This document shows, in pieces, positions 35,413 through 44,588 of a stretch of 64,000 nucleotides of DNA (position 1 is its first letter; every line of letters starts with the position of its first letter). The notes beneath the pieces are model-generated. The model made no database searches and was not told the DNA's origin. It saw nothing but the letters and a program-made list of their open reading frames with translations. The stretch covers positions 682,001 to 746,000 of the forward strand of contig OZ245729.1 of the NCBI GenBank assembly GCA_965227215.1, given 5' to 3'. This stretch comes from Gracilimonas sp965227215. Lineage in GTDB: Bacteria > Bacteroidota > Rhodothermia > Balneolales > Balneolaceae. The position numbers and the translations under genes are program-made.

Positions 35413-37070
35413 CAGGAATTTTCAGCTATGGCTTTCTTGGCCTTGCGAGGCTTATACAGCTTTGAAGATTTTGCATGTTTCAGACTGGCTTTAACAAAAT
35501 CCACGAAAAGCGGCTGCGGGTTATTCACCGTACTTCTTAATTCCGGGTGAAATTGAACGCCAACAAACCAGGGATGATCCGGAATCTCGACAATTTCCAC
35601 CAAATCTCGTTCGGGATTCATACCTGCCAGCACCATTCCGTTTTCCGTCAGTTTGTAGCGGAGATTGTTATTAACCTCATATCGGTGACGGTGGCGCTCT
35701 TCAACCACTTCATCCCCATACGCTTCGTACGACTTGGTCCCCTTTTTGAGTTTGCAGGTATATTTACCCAATCGCATGGTTCCGCCCATATTCTCGATAT
35801 TCTTTTGATCATGCATAATATCGATAATGGGGTATTCGGCATCTTCATCAAATTCGGTGCTGTTGGCATCTTCCCATCCGCAAACATCCCGGGCATATTC
35901 GATAACTGCACATTGCATGCCCAAGCATATTCCAAAAAATGGAATATCATTTGTACGGGCATATTCAACAGCCGCTAACTTTCCGGATATTCCACGTCCA
36001 CCAAAACCCGGAGCCACTAAAACACCGGATATGTCATTGAATTCTTTCTCAACATTCTCGCGGGTCAGGTTGTCTGACTGAATCCACTTTATATTTACTT
36101 TGCAGTCATTAACAGCTCCGGCATGGATAAACGCCTCAACAATCGATTTGTAAGAGTCATGGTGCTCAACGTACTTCCCGACCAGCGCAATATTTATATC
36201 CCCAGAAGGATTACAAACGGCTTCTACAAAACCAATCCAGTTATCAAGATTCGGCTCTTTTGTTTTAAGCTTCAGCTTTTCGATCACCCTTTTATCGAGA
36301 CCTTCTTCCTGCATCAACAGCGGTACTTCATAAATACTGCGGGCATCGCGAGACTCAATCACGTCTTCCAGATCTACATTACAGAACTGAGCTACTTTCC
36401 GTCGAATAGTTTCGTCAAGGTGATGTTCTGTTCGGCAGACCAGGATGTCGGGCTGAAGTCCACTTTCTGATAGCGTTTTAACCGAGTGTTGGGTGGGCTT
36501 GGTTTTTAACTCCCCGGCCGCAGCTAAATACGGAACCAGTGTCAGATGAATAGACAAGGTATTTTGTCGCCCCACATTATATCGTAACTGTCGAACAGCT
36601 TCTATGTAGGGTAAACTTTCAATGTCACCGACAGTTCCTCCAATTTCTATAATCACCACATCATAATCCCCGGACTGCCCCAATTTCAGTACATGAGACT
36701 GAATCTCGTCGGTAATATGTGGAATCACCTGAACGGTTTTTCCCAGGTAAGCTCCCTGCCGTTCTTTCGTAATTACATCATAATAAATACGACCGGTGGT
36801 CACATTATTACTTTGTGACGTTTTGATATCCAGAAAGCGCTCATAGTGTCCAAGATCGAGATCAGTTTCAGCGCCGTCATCAGTTACGTAAACCTCACCA
36901 TGTTCGTAGGGGTTCATGGTTCCCGGATCCACGTTGATGTAGGGATCCAGTTTTTGAATGGTTACTCTGAGGCCTTGCGCAACCAACAGACGACCGAGAG
37001 ATGCACAGATAATTCCTTTTCCGAGCGAAGATGTAACTCCTCCGGTTACAAAAATATATTTGGTGGACAT
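35412..37070 (-). CDS. pyrG: CTP synthase
   Basis: A 552-residue protein. The N-terminal synthetase domain contains GGVTSSLGKGI and DPYINVDPGTMNPYEHGEV. The C-terminal class I glutaminase domain has the nucleophile Cys in FFGICLGMQ and the His/Glu pair in VQFHPE. It makes CTP from UTP, ATP and glutamine. A short basic tail (KPRKAKKAIAENS) follows the catalytic domain. It is first in a two-gene unit with the NUDIX gene. Confidence 0.97.
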   Translation of the reverse strand: MSTKYIFVTGGVTSSLGKGIICASLGRLLVAQGLRVTIQKLDPYINVDPGTMNPYEHGEVYVTDDGAETDLDLGHYERFLDIKTSQSNNVTTGRIYYDVITKERQGAYLGKTVQVIPHITDEIQSHVLKLGQSGDYDVVIIEIGGTVGDIESLPYIEAVRQLRYNVGRQNTLSIHLTLVPYLAAAGELKTKPTQHSVKTLSESGLQPDILVCRTEHHLDETIRRKVAQFCNVDLEDVIESRDARSIYEVPLLMQEEGLDKRVIEKLKLKTKEPNLDNWIGFVEAVCNPSGDINIALVGKYVEHHDSYKSIVEAFIHAGAVNDCKVNIKWIQSDNLTRENVEKEFNDISGVLVAPGFGGRGISGKLAAVEYARTNDIPFFGICLGMQCAVIEYARDVCGWEDANSTEFDEDAEYPIIDIMHDQKNIENMGGTMRLGKYTCKLKKGTKSYEAYGDEVVEERHRHRYEVNNNLRYKLTENGMVLAGMNPERDLVEIVEIPDHPWFVGVQFHPELRSTVNNPQPLFVDFVKASLKHAKSSKLYKPRKAKKAIAENS

Positions 37071-37148
37071 GCGGGAAATGAGTGTAGTTGATGGATGTAA
37101 AATATAGGGGGTTCACCATCCCCATTCAATCCAGATTGGCAATAAAAG

Positions 37149-38012
37149 CTACTTTGTTTTCCACATGTTATCCACAACCCGCTTCAGCACGTCCGGCTTA
37201 TCGGAAAAAATACCGCTTACTCCCCTTTCAATCATTTTTTCCATCTGCCTTTCTTTATTAACGGTATACACAAAAACAGGAATATTATGCCTTTGGGTGT
37301 CTTCTGCCCATCTTTTTGAGTACTGACGCCTGCTGCAGTTAAAAGCATCAGCCTTATAATCGGCTACTAATTGGGAAGGAAGTCGGCGAGACGATTGCTT
37401 CTTCTCGTACAGTAATGCGGCTGAGATGTCCACATCCAGCTTTTTCAGATGAGATATAGCCCGATAATCAAAACTGGAGAACAATACATACTCCTCCATT
37501 TCATATTTCTTCACCAAATTCAGTGCCTTCTCTTCAATGCCTCCGAGGAGTTCATCCGTAACGGCTTCGGTTTTAATTTCGATGTTAAGCGCTATTCTAT
37601 CCTTGGCAAATTGAAGCACTTCTTCGAGAGTGGGAATTTGCTCACCGGCATGCTCTCTTCCGAACCAAAGACCGGCATCTAATTTTCGAAGTTCGGTCAG
37701 AGTGTAGTCAGCTACTTTTCCGGTACCATTAGTAGTACGGTCCAGGGTTTCATCATGAATAACAACCGGAACTCCATCCTTGCTCAGCAAAATATCGAGT
37801 TCTATCATTTCGGCTCCCATTTCATACGCAGCCTTAAATGAAGTCATCGTATTTTCAGGATAATAGGCGCTGGCTCCCCTATGGCCGATGACTACAAAAT
37901 TGTATTCAGAGCCGGAATATAGTTTCACTGGTAACTTCACAGATGAGGGCTGAGAATTGATGGTTGTTTGTACCAGCAATAATAAGGGGATTAAAGAAAA
38001 AAGGAATCTCAA
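37149..38012 (-). CDS. Glycerophosphodiester phosphodiesterase
   Basis: A 287-residue exported protein starting at TTG (the only available start for the signal peptide, residues 1-20). The GDPD motifs are clear: VIGHRGASAYYPENT, MIELDILLSKDGVPVVIHD, and LNIEIKTE. It hydrolyses glycerophosphodiesters to glycerol-3-phosphate in the periplasm. There is a 78-bp gap to pyrG on the same strand, so expression is probably separate. Confidence 0.93.
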   Translation of the reverse strand: MRFLFSLIPLLLLVQTTINSQPSSVKLPVKLYSGSEYNFVVIGHRGASAYYPENTMTSFKAAYEMGAEMIELDILLSKDGVPVVIHDETLDRTTNGTGKVADYTLTELRKLDAGLWFGREHAGEQIPTLEEVLQFAKDRIALNIEIKTEAVTDELLGGIEEKALNLVKKYEMEEYVLFSSFDYRAISHLKKLDVDISAALLYEKKQSSRRLPSQLVADYKADAFNCSRRQYSKRWAEDTQRHNIPVFVYTVNKERQMEKMIERGVSGIFSDKPDVLKRVVDNMWKTK

Positions 38013-38097
38013 ATTAACAGAGGGTTTTGAAATACAAAGATTACCCTATGATAACAAGGTGAGTTGTTACTGCCGTAAAAAAATTATTAACAATGAA

Positions 38098-38448
38098 TTA
38101 ATTTTGTGAGCTTATTACACGCTTAATAGCTTTATGCAAAAGTGAATCGAATGCACCTGAGTGAGTAATAATGCTATACATGAAATATAATCCTACCATA
38201 GTGGTAATACTTCCAAACACCGTCATGATGGTAGCTAACCAAAATGGCTGAATGCTATTTATCAATGAAAGCGCTACCACAGACGTCCCTAAAAAAATCT
38301 GAGTTATGGCCGACACAAAATGCAGTCCGTTTATGGAGTGCACACGATCCATGAAATCAGAGATGCCTGTAGCCTTACGGTTGGTTATATTGAGTTGCTC
38401 TAAACCATCGCTAACTAATGGGTCTTTATGTTTCTCTTCTTCAAACAT
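38098..38448 (-). CDS. Two-helix membrane protein of unknown function
   Basis: A 116-residue protein: an acidic cytosolic N-terminal 35 residues, then two or three hydrophobic segments (about 43-62 and 70-92) and a short basic tail. I recognise no family. It is divergent from rlmB and upstream of the GDPD gene on the same strand, 85 bp away. A clean ATG frame supports it as a gene. Confidence 0.55.
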   Translation of the reverse strand: MFEEEKHKDPLVSDGLEQLNITNRKATGISDFMDRVHSINGLHFVSAITQIFLGTSVVALSLINSIQPFWLATIMTVFGSITTMVGLYFMYSIITHSGAFDSLLHKAIKRVISSQN

Positions 38449-38524
38449 GTCCTTTATTTTTTAGCTAACCTGTCTTTCGACACTCATTTATTATAATGAA
38501 ACTAAAACGACTTTAAAATTTTTT

Positions 38525-39277
38525 ATGAGCAAATCTGAAAACTTTTTTATCTATGGACGCAATCCGGTAGAGGAAGCGCTCCAAAATCAACCCGCTGAAA
38601 TTGACAAAATTTATGTCAAGAATAATATCAAGCCTTCTTCCTACCAAAATATATCAGAGCTTGCACATACCAACGATGTCCCTTTGGTGAAGGTTCCCGG
38701 TCCCAAAATTTTCAGCCTTGTTGGTAAAGTCAACGACCAGGGATTTGTGGCTCAAATGAGTACGGTATCCTACACTCCTTTTTTTGATTGGGTGGAAACG
38801 CTGATTATGTCGAAGAACCCGGCTGTTTTGCTTCTACATGGTATTGAAGACCCTCATAATTTCGGGGCGATTTTACGTTCCGCTGCAGCTGCCGGGATGG
38901 ATGCCGTTATCATTCCGATGCAAAATCAGGCACCGGTTAATTCCACGGTGTTTAAAACTTCAGCAGGTACCGCAGGAAGAATTCCTGTGATCCGTATTCA
39001 TGACATCAACCAGGGGATTAAAGACCTGACGGCCACCGGCTTTTCCATTATTGGTTTGGATGGATCGGGCAAGAAATCCCTGTGGGAAGCTGATTTAAAT
39101 AAACCCGTCGCTTTTTTAGTGGGAAGTGAAGGTGAAGGAATTCACCCCGAAAACTTAAAGCGATGCAATGAAGTGATACACATTCCCATGCAGAATAATG
39201 TTGAGTCTTTGAATGCTTCCGTGAGTGCTGCTCTTGTCAGCTATGAATGGATGCGCCAAAACCCCGAGACTGACTAA
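38525..39277 (+). CDS. rlmB: 23S rRNA (guanosine-2'-O)-methyltransferase RlmB
   Basis: A 250-residue SPOUT methyltransferase. The N-terminal RNA-binding domain begins FFIYGRNPVEEAL. The catalytic knot has the three motifs LLLHGIEDPHNFGAILRSAA, FLVGSEGEGI and IPMQNNVESLNASVSAALV. It methylates the 2'-OH of G2251 in 23S rRNA. The motifs favour RlmB over TrmH. Confidence 0.92.
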   Translation: MSKSENFFIYGRNPVEEALQNQPAEIDKIYVKNNIKPSSYQNISELAHTNDVPLVKVPGPKIFSLVGKVNDQGFVAQMSTVSYTPFFDWVETLIMSKNPAVLLLHGIEDPHNFGAILRSAAAAGMDAVIIPMQNQAPVNSTVFKTSAGTAGRIPVIRIHDINQGIKDLTATGFSIIGLDGSGKKSLWEADLNKPVAFLVGSEGEGIHPENLKRCNEVIHIPMQNNVESLNASVSAALVSYEWMRQNPETD

Positions 39278-39284
39278 AGCCCGG

Positions 39285-40505
39285 TTAGTATATCAAATAC
39301 GGAGTTCGAAGTTTTTTGAAAGCTTCTACTTCATCCTGCCACGATGGAATGTCTTCTTCGTTCTCCATGATTGATTTCAAATCGATGCCATAGAGTTTAT
39401 TGGCGAATGCCTTCATCTCAAAGTTGGGGGTGTGAGCCTGAGCAAACTTCAGCAAATCCAGTCCTAATCGCACCGGATCTGTTTCATCATAATCTCCCTG
39501 AATAGAAATTCGAATTCCGGTACATTGCTGTCCTTCATGCTTGGGATGTAAAGCTTTTCCGGGGAGGGATTGTGGAGTGAAGGTGACCGAATCTAATTGT
39601 ACCGAATGTTTTTTCTCCAATTCCCGGAGCTCGTTCTGGTTAAAATCGAACCCGGGCGAGCCAATGGTTAAAAACGGGTTCTCTGTCCCCCTCCCTTCCG
39701 AGAGGTTGGTTCCTTCAAAAATCACCGTGCCCGGATATATAAACGCATGCTCAAAAGTAGGCAGATTTGGAGAAGGGGCAATCCAGGGCAATCCGGTTTC
39801 GGGCCAGCGCATGTCCCGTTCCCAGCCGGCCGTTTTAATTACTTTGTAGTTTGGCTCATTTGGTAAATTCAACCACTTTTCGCCCACCGCCATATGAGCA
39901 ATCTCTCCCATCGTCATACCATAGGCAATCGGCATGGGATAGGAACCTACGAATGATTTGTACTCCTCCTGAAGAATCCACCCGGCTACATAATTTCCAC
40001 CCAATGGGTTGGGTCGATCCAGAATCCACAGCTCTTTATCATACTCGGCTACAGCCTCCATCACCAGCCCCATGGTAGAGTTGTAGGTGTAGAACCGAAC
40101 GCCCATATCAGGCAAATCAAAAAGGAGAAGATCAACCTCATCAAGCATCTCAGCCGTTGGTTTTTTGGTAGAGCCGTACAGGGAAAATACAGGCAACCCG
40201 GTTTCCTCATCAACTCCATCCGTTATTTGCTCACCGGCTCCGGCTTCCCCCCGAAATCCATGTTCAGCAGCAAAAAGGGCTGTCACATTCACACCAAGGC
40301 TCAGAAGGGTATCCACCATATGTACGCCTTCTACCCGGGATGTTGGGTTCATCACCAGCCCTACCCGTTTTCCTTCTAACTCCCCCAGATGTTGATCAAG
40401 TAACACCTCGGCACCGGTTTTTACGGTGCTAGTTGTTTGCGGCTGTTGGGAAGAACAACCAAGCAAAATCAGGCTTAGTAAAATCAGACAGGATATATTT
40501 TTCAT
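39285..40505 (-). CDS. DUF1343 / exo-beta-N-acetylmuramidase NamZ-like lipoprotein
   Basis: A 406-residue protein with a lipobox Cys at 17 (LILLGC). Family blocks are GLVMNPTSR, AAEHGFRGEAGAG, DLPDMGVRFYTY, ILDRPNPLGG and LSEGRGTENPF. DUF1343 members, including B. subtilis NamZ, release MurNAc from the non-reducing end of peptidoglycan fragments. A surface lipoprotein of this type would feed muropeptide sugars to the cell. It is convergent with rlmB with a 7-bp gap. Confidence 0.9.
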   Translation of the reverse strand: MKNISCLILLSLILLGCSSQQPQTTSTVKTGAEVLLDQHLGELEGKRVGLVMNPTSRVEGVHMVDTLLSLGVNVTALFAAEHGFRGEAGAGEQITDGVDEETGLPVFSLYGSTKKPTAEMLDEVDLLLFDLPDMGVRFYTYNSTMGLVMEAVAEYDKELWILDRPNPLGGNYVAGWILQEEYKSFVGSYPMPIAYGMTMGEIAHMAVGEKWLNLPNEPNYKVIKTAGWERDMRWPETGLPWIAPSPNLPTFEHAFIYPGTVIFEGTNLSEGRGTENPFLTIGSPGFDFNQNELRELEKKHSVQLDSVTFTPQSLPGKALHPKHEGQQCTGIRISIQGDYDETDPVRLGLDLLKFAQAHTPNFEMKAFANKLYGIDLKSIMENEEDIPSWQDEVEAFKKLRTPYLIY

Positions 40506-40531
40506 AGCGTGGATCAGGTTTGGAAATAAAA

Positions 40532-40558
40532 AAGCCCCACAGAAAGCCTGCGGGGCTT
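40532..40558 (-). terminator. Terminator of ndk
   Basis: Stem AAGCCCC / GGGGCTT with a 13-nt loop. On the minus strand a T run follows it, 27 bp after the ndk stop. Confidence 0.75.
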
Positions 40559-40584
40559 GAATGTAGTATGAATACAGGAATTAA

Positions 40585-41016
40585 TTAAGCCTGATTTGCC
40601 ACCACTTCAGATTCGGCGAAGAAGTAAGCTGCCTCAATTTTTCCATTTTCAACGGAATCGGAACCGTGAATGATATTCTCTCCAACGCTGTCAGCGAAGT
40701 CGGCGCGAATAGTCCCTTCATCAGCTTCCGCAGGATTGGTAGCTCCGATTAATTCCCGAAAGTCTGCAATTGCGTTTTCCTTTTCGAGGATCATGGGTAC
40801 ACAAGCGCCGCTGCTCATGAATTCACAAAGCTCATCGTAAAATGGACGCTCCTTATGAACGGCGTAAAAGCCTCCGGCTGTATCTTTGGTAAGGCGGGTC
40901 ATTTTCATCGCAAGGATTGAAAAGCCGGCCTCTTGAATTCGTTTAGTTACTTCTCCGATCAGTCCTTTTCGTACGCAATCGGGTTTCAGAATAGTCAGTG
41001 TTCGTTCTTTAGCCAT
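40585..41016 (-). CDS. ndk: Nucleoside diphosphate kinase
   Basis: A 143-residue protein with active-site H117 in NIIHGSDS and the opening TLTILKPDCV, where the usual Ala is Cys. It transfers phosphate between NTPs and NDPs. The length is standard. It is transcribed alone toward its own terminator; the NamZ-like gene follows 79 bp downstream on the same strand. Confidence 0.97.
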   Translation of the reverse strand: MAKERTLTILKPDCVRKGLIGEVTKRIQEAGFSILAMKMTRLTKDTAGGFYAVHKERPFYDELCEFMSSGACVPMILEKENAIADFRELIGATNPAEADEGTIRADFADSVGENIIHGSDSVENGKIEAAYFFAESEVVANQA

Positions 41017-41140
41017 TATTATTGTCTATTAAAATTTTGTAACATTCTACTTATCAAAAACTCTATTTAGTAACGATAAAGATACGGGTTCATTCATCAA
41101 GTGTCGAACCTTTATATAATAGAGTTATTCGGTTAGTTAA

Positions 41141-42988
41141 ATGAAAGAAGGACAACAGCAATTTTATCACTGGCAATTTAGTCTGTCGGCTCCACCGGCA
41201 AAGCTATGGCCTTACGTTTCGGATACCAACCGGATATTTCGCATATTAGGTGCCACTCCCGTCAGCGAAACCTCTCTTTCCCGAAGTACCCCCAAAGGTT
41301 CCCTGGAACTCAGCCATAACAAACTAAAGTCGTATGTTAGCTGGCGTCAAACTCCATATATCTGGGAGTATCCGTATCGTTTTGGGGTGAGCCGCCACTA
41401 CAAACTTGGAATCCTGAAGGGGCTTAGATTCTCAACCGAATTTACCTCTCTGGATGATCAAACCCGGGTCAGTATAAAAATCTGGATAGAGCCGGCTAAC
41501 CCACTGTTCTCGTTCTTGATAAAAGGATATGTCGAATATGTAGTTAAGCGACGTTTAGCTAAATATCTGCAGCAGGTTGATGACAGTATTTCCCAAAACC
41601 TGAGGCCATACGAAATTTCAAAACCCAAGAAATTGGTTCGTGGCGCTGAGCGTAAAATCAAAACGATAAAAGCACAGCTTATTGAGAACAGCAAACGTAA
41701 GCGAATTGTAAACCGCTTGTTCGATCTTATCCTTCTTGGCGAAGACGAAGAGCTGGAACGCATTCACCCCTATTCCTTAGCGGAGTACTGGGGGGAGAAA
41801 AAGTATTCTGTTCTGAACGTATTTCTTCATGCTGCCAAACTGGATTTACTGGACTTCAGCTGGGATGTATGCTGCCCAAAATGCAAATCCCCGAAACATA
41901 CCTTCCGGAAGATGCGGGAAGCACGGGTCCACCTGTATTGCAATGATTGTGAATCCGATTACATGATGGATTTTAACCGAAACACCCACCTGGTGTTTAC
42001 TCCCCACCCTCTGATCCGTAAAATCACCGATAAAAAGTATTCTTTGGGCGGACCTCAGTCCAAACCGCACCGTGTAACCCAACAAAATTTGGACATTGGT
42101 GACACCAAGTATCCCCAAATACAGTTGGAAGAGGGAACCTATCTTTTCCGGACGCACAACCATGAAGGTCACCTGATTTTACACGCCAGAGAAGATGGCC
42201 CCGACAATATCAATGTATTTATTACCGATGAAGAACTGGATGGACAGGAAATCACCATTTCTACCAATCCCAACCTGATTATCAGCAACCGTTCTTCAAA
42301 GAAAGCCGTCTGCTTTATCGACAAATTGAACTGGAAAGAAGAAGCCATTTATGCCAGTGAGGTAAGTTCTTCGCACGATTTCAGAGAGTTATTCTCCCGT
42401 GAAACTCTGAAAGAAACCAGTAAAGTAAAGGCCTCGGAAGTAACCATGTTATTTACTGACCTGATGAACTCCACCGAATTGTATGTTCAGGAAGGAGATG
42501 AATCAGCCATTGGCCGGGTAATGGGTCATTTCAAGATCATTCAGCAGATTGTGGCAGAGGAACGCGGTGGTATTGTAAAAACCATCGGCGATTCGGTGAT
42601 GGCCGTTTTCTGGGAGCCGGTTTCTGCCCTTAAAGCCGTACAGCGTATTCAACAGATTTTTACCACTTCCACTTCTATGGGAGATGCTTTCAAGATTAAG
42701 GCCGGCGTTCACTTCGGTGATTGTACCGCCGTGAACCTGAACGGCCGTATCGACTATTTTGGCACCACGGTGAACATTGCCTCCCGCCTGGTGGATATTG
42801 CCTCTGAGAAAGAAATCATGGTTTCGGAAGCCGTCTTTAATCACCCCGACGTGCAGCTGTATCTCGACAAACACTCCGACACCTTCTTCGTGAAGGAAAG
42901 CATGAAAGAGCTCAAAGGCTTCGATGACGAAGAATTCAAGGTGAAGCAAATTCGTCTGGAACGCCCTCCAATGCGACTGGTTATTTAG
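41141..42988 (+). CDS. Cytosolic class III adenylate cyclase with SRPBCC-like N-terminus (DUF5939)
   Basis: A 615-residue soluble protein. Residues of about 1-150 look like an SRPBCC/START-type pocket, residues of about 200-425 include a zinc ribbon (C245-x2-C248, C267-x2-C270) and a beta-rich DUF5939 region, and residues of about 430-600 form the cyclase catalytic domain. Metal aspartates are D440 and D484, purine-selecting residues K480 and D538 indicate ATP, and transition-state residues are N545 and R549. All are intact, so activity is expected as a homodimer. The N-terminal pocket could sense a hydrophobic ligand. It is monocistronic. Confidence 0.88.
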   Translation: MKEGQQQFYHWQFSLSAPPAKLWPYVSDTNRIFRILGATPVSETSLSRSTPKGSLELSHNKLKSYVSWRQTPYIWEYPYRFGVSRHYKLGILKGLRFSTEFTSLDDQTRVSIKIWIEPANPLFSFLIKGYVEYVVKRRLAKYLQQVDDSISQNLRPYEISKPKKLVRGAERKIKTIKAQLIENSKRKRIVNRLFDLILLGEDEELERIHPYSLAEYWGEKKYSVLNVFLHAAKLDLLDFSWDVCCPKCKSPKHTFRKMREARVHLYCNDCESDYMMDFNRNTHLVFTPHPLIRKITDKKYSLGGPQSKPHRVTQQNLDIGDTKYPQIQLEEGTYLFRTHNHEGHLILHAREDGPDNINVFITDEELDGQEITISTNPNLIISNRSSKKAVCFIDKLNWKEEAIYASEVSSSHDFRELFSRETLKETSKVKASEVTMLFTDLMNSTELYVQEGDESAIGRVMGHFKIIQQIVAEERGGIVKTIGDSVMAVFWEPVSALKAVQRIQQIFTTSTSMGDAFKIKAGVHFGDCTAVNLNGRIDYFGTTVNIASRLVDIASEKEIMVSEAVFNHPDVQLYLDKHSDTFFVKESMKELKGFDDEEFKVKQIRLERPPMRLVI

Positions 42989-43178
42989 ATACAGTCAGAG
43001 CCTTTTATTAGATCAACTTTTTATCTCGCCACTAAATCACGAAAACTCTAAATTTTTAGTTGTTTTCGAACGTCCTATTTTGAATTCGGATCCGTGGTTA
43101 CTAAAGATGATAAATAACTTCACAAGCCATTCGACTCGGAATGAGTTCGACTCATAAACTTTTTCCCTTTTACAACCA

Positions 43179-43311
43179 CCGACCTCCTCTAAATCTCTTC
43201 CTTCTCAAGGAGGAGACTTGTACGGGTGCAAAAAGAATCAACACCAATACCGGCTTCCCCTGTTAATCAACGAGTCTTTCTCCTTGCGAAGGAGAAAACA
43301 AAAGAGGTCGG
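43179..43311. repeat. 133-bp inverted-repeat element in a 450-bp gene-free stretch, copy 2 of the palindromic repeat
   Basis: Ends are CCGACCTC / GAGGTCGG. Inside are two small hairpins (CCTTCTCAAGGAGG and CTCCTTGCGAAGGAG) and the string GGAGGAGACTTGTACGGGTGC, related to the copy at 27849. It has no coding capacity. The rest of 42989-43438 shows a small palindrome ATGAGT-TCG-ACTCAT near 43141 and no gene. Confidence 0.55.
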
Positions 43312-43414
43312 CAACCGGTTTATAAACAACTCATGTCTGCGCATTACTCTTTACTCCCTGAAAAACAGTTGTTTGATAGATTACAATAAAGTAGCTTCGT
43401 TCGTATAATTATAT

Positions 43415-43421
43415 GTTAGGC
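43415..43421 (+). other. Possible attC R' core site at the 5' boundary of the first cassette-like ORF
   Basis: GTTAGGC fits the integron core-site consensus GTTRRRY and lies 18 bp before the start of an AT-rich ORF, the usual spacing in gene cassettes. A 7-mer is weak on its own; it is listed because of the attC-like site 0.5 kb downstream. Confidence 0.35.
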
Positions 43422-43438
43422 TTACAAAAACTAAACTT

Positions 43439-43933
43439 ATGGAACCAGCTGTATGGGGATTTATTGGAACTGCGATTGGCGCTTTAGCAAGTATAGCAAC
43501 AACTTCAATTTCAAATTGGAATTCATTTAGAATCCAAAAAGCACTAAGTAAAGAAGAACGAGAAGAAAGGGCTAGGGCCTTTCAAAGAGAAACGGTTTTA
43601 GAACTACAAGAAGAGCTTATTGGATATATTAGGTTGTTCGCACTTTCCTACTTTGAACAACTCGATTCATATGAAAGTACTGGGAAATGGGGCGCTTTAC
43701 TTACAGAAGAGCTTGATGAAAAAATCAGACTTTCAGATGCTAAAACTACTGTTCTGATTGAAAGAATAATGAAGGACGAGATTCGAGCTCAATTGGATGA
43801 ATTAAAAGCTATAATATGGAATGGGATTATCGCTAATTCAAAAAAAGAGGCCGATTCATATCAACTTCAAGCATCAAGAAAATTTGACGAGTGCAATAAA
43901 GTGCTTGGTAATGTACTTAGAAAAAATTATTAA
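43439..43933 (+). CDS. Hypothetical cassette-type protein with N-terminal membrane helix
   Basis: A 164-residue protein. A membrane helix lies at about 5-24 (VWGFIGTAIGALASIATTS), followed by a long charged coiled-coil region (KALSKEEREERARAFQRE) and further amphipathic helices. I recognise no enzyme or defence motif. Base composition looks richer in A/T than the flanking core genes. It starts 18 bp after a GTTRRRY-like site and ends 8 bp before an attC-like palindrome, the exact layout of an integron cassette. It is probably acquired by transfer; the function is unknown. Confidence 0.6.
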   Translation: MEPAVWGFIGTAIGALASIATTSISNWNSFRIQKALSKEEREERARAFQRETVLELQEELIGYIRLFALSYFEQLDSYESTGKWGALLTEELDEKIRLSDAKTTVLIERIMKDEIRAQLDELKAIIWNGIIANSKKEADSYQLQASRKFDECNKVLGNVLRKNY

Positions 43934-43941
43934 GATTGTAT

Positions 43942-44031
43942 GCCTCATAAGGCGCTTCAAACGGACTCGAACAAAGTTCAGAATTTTATTAATTTAACTC
44001 GGCTCGCTCTTTAAACGCTGGGTCGTTACAC
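43942..44031 (+). repeat. attC-like integron recombination site (degenerate)
   Basis: A 90-bp imperfect palindrome. The left arm GCGCTTCAAA (43952-43961) pairs with the right arm TTTAAACGC (44010-44018) with one mismatch and one unpaired C, like the extrahelical base of attC. The left part reads GGCGCTTCAAACGGACTCG and the right end GCTGGGTCGTTACAC, close to common marine attC forms (GCTGGGCGTTAGRY). The R' core GTTACAC deviates from GTTRRRY, and the left R'' is also degraded. Confidence 0.55.
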
Positions 44032-44045
44032 TTCTTTTCCCATTT

Positions 44046-44588
44046 ATGAAAAACAGCCTTTCAGTAATCTTACTTCTCATTTTCTTTGCCTCTTGTAAAT
44101 CCGATGTGAAAGAAGAGATTATTGAAACTGATTCTACCATCTACTTCCAGTCTGATTCATTACATGCCATCGTTTTTAAGCCAAATCACCGAACCGAATT
44201 TCCGTCACAAGACACTTCGATGTCAATTTTAGAAATGTGGCCAATTTTATCGAATAAAGGTTGGATTCCAAACAGAAGTAATCTTCTCAATTTCAAAAAA
44301 TCCTTTGCTCAATATTTGGAACGAGCAAAAAACGATTCTTTAGCTGATTTAAATAACCTGACTTTGGTAAACTGGAGAAATATTGACCTTCTTGACTATC
44401 AAATCGTTGGGTATATTGATTCATCCAATTCGAAAAAAATGTTCGCCAATATTGGTAATTGGGATGCTTTGGACATGACCACTACAGATTGGAAGAAAGA
44501 TTGGATAATCATAAATGATGGCAGAGGTACTTACCACTCAATTTATAATGCAGACACTGATTCAATTGAATTGCTCGAATTTGACTAA
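44046..44588 (+). CDS. Hypothetical lipoprotein, cassette-type
   Basis: A 180-residue protein. A short signal peptide ends in the lipobox FFASC with C17. The mature part is polar, with Trp-containing segments (EMWPILSNKGWIP, TDWKKDWIIIND) and no recognised family. It is AT-rich like its upstream neighbour. It starts about 14 bp after an attC-like site and is followed at 44595 by GTATAACAAACATC, similar to the left end of another attC. This suggests a second cassette whose own attC is truncated. The function is unknown. Confidence 0.55.
   Translation: MKNSLSVILLLIFFASCKSDVKEEIIETDSTIYFQSDSLHAIVFKPNHRTEFPSQDTSMSILEMWPILSNKGWIPNRSNLLNFKKSFAQYLERAKNDSLADLNNLTLVNWRNIDLLDYQIVGYIDSSNSKKMFANIGNWDALDMTTTDWKKDWIIINDGRGTYHSIYNADTDSIELLEFD

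Noticed and set aside
41846..42949. Long minus-strand frames opposite the cyclase gene
   Set aside because: Shadows of a gene with all catalytic residues in place on the plus strand.
43226..43408. 60-codon frame in the gene-free stretch before the cassette ORFs
   Set aside because: It runs through the inverted-repeat element and has no start context or protein-like composition.
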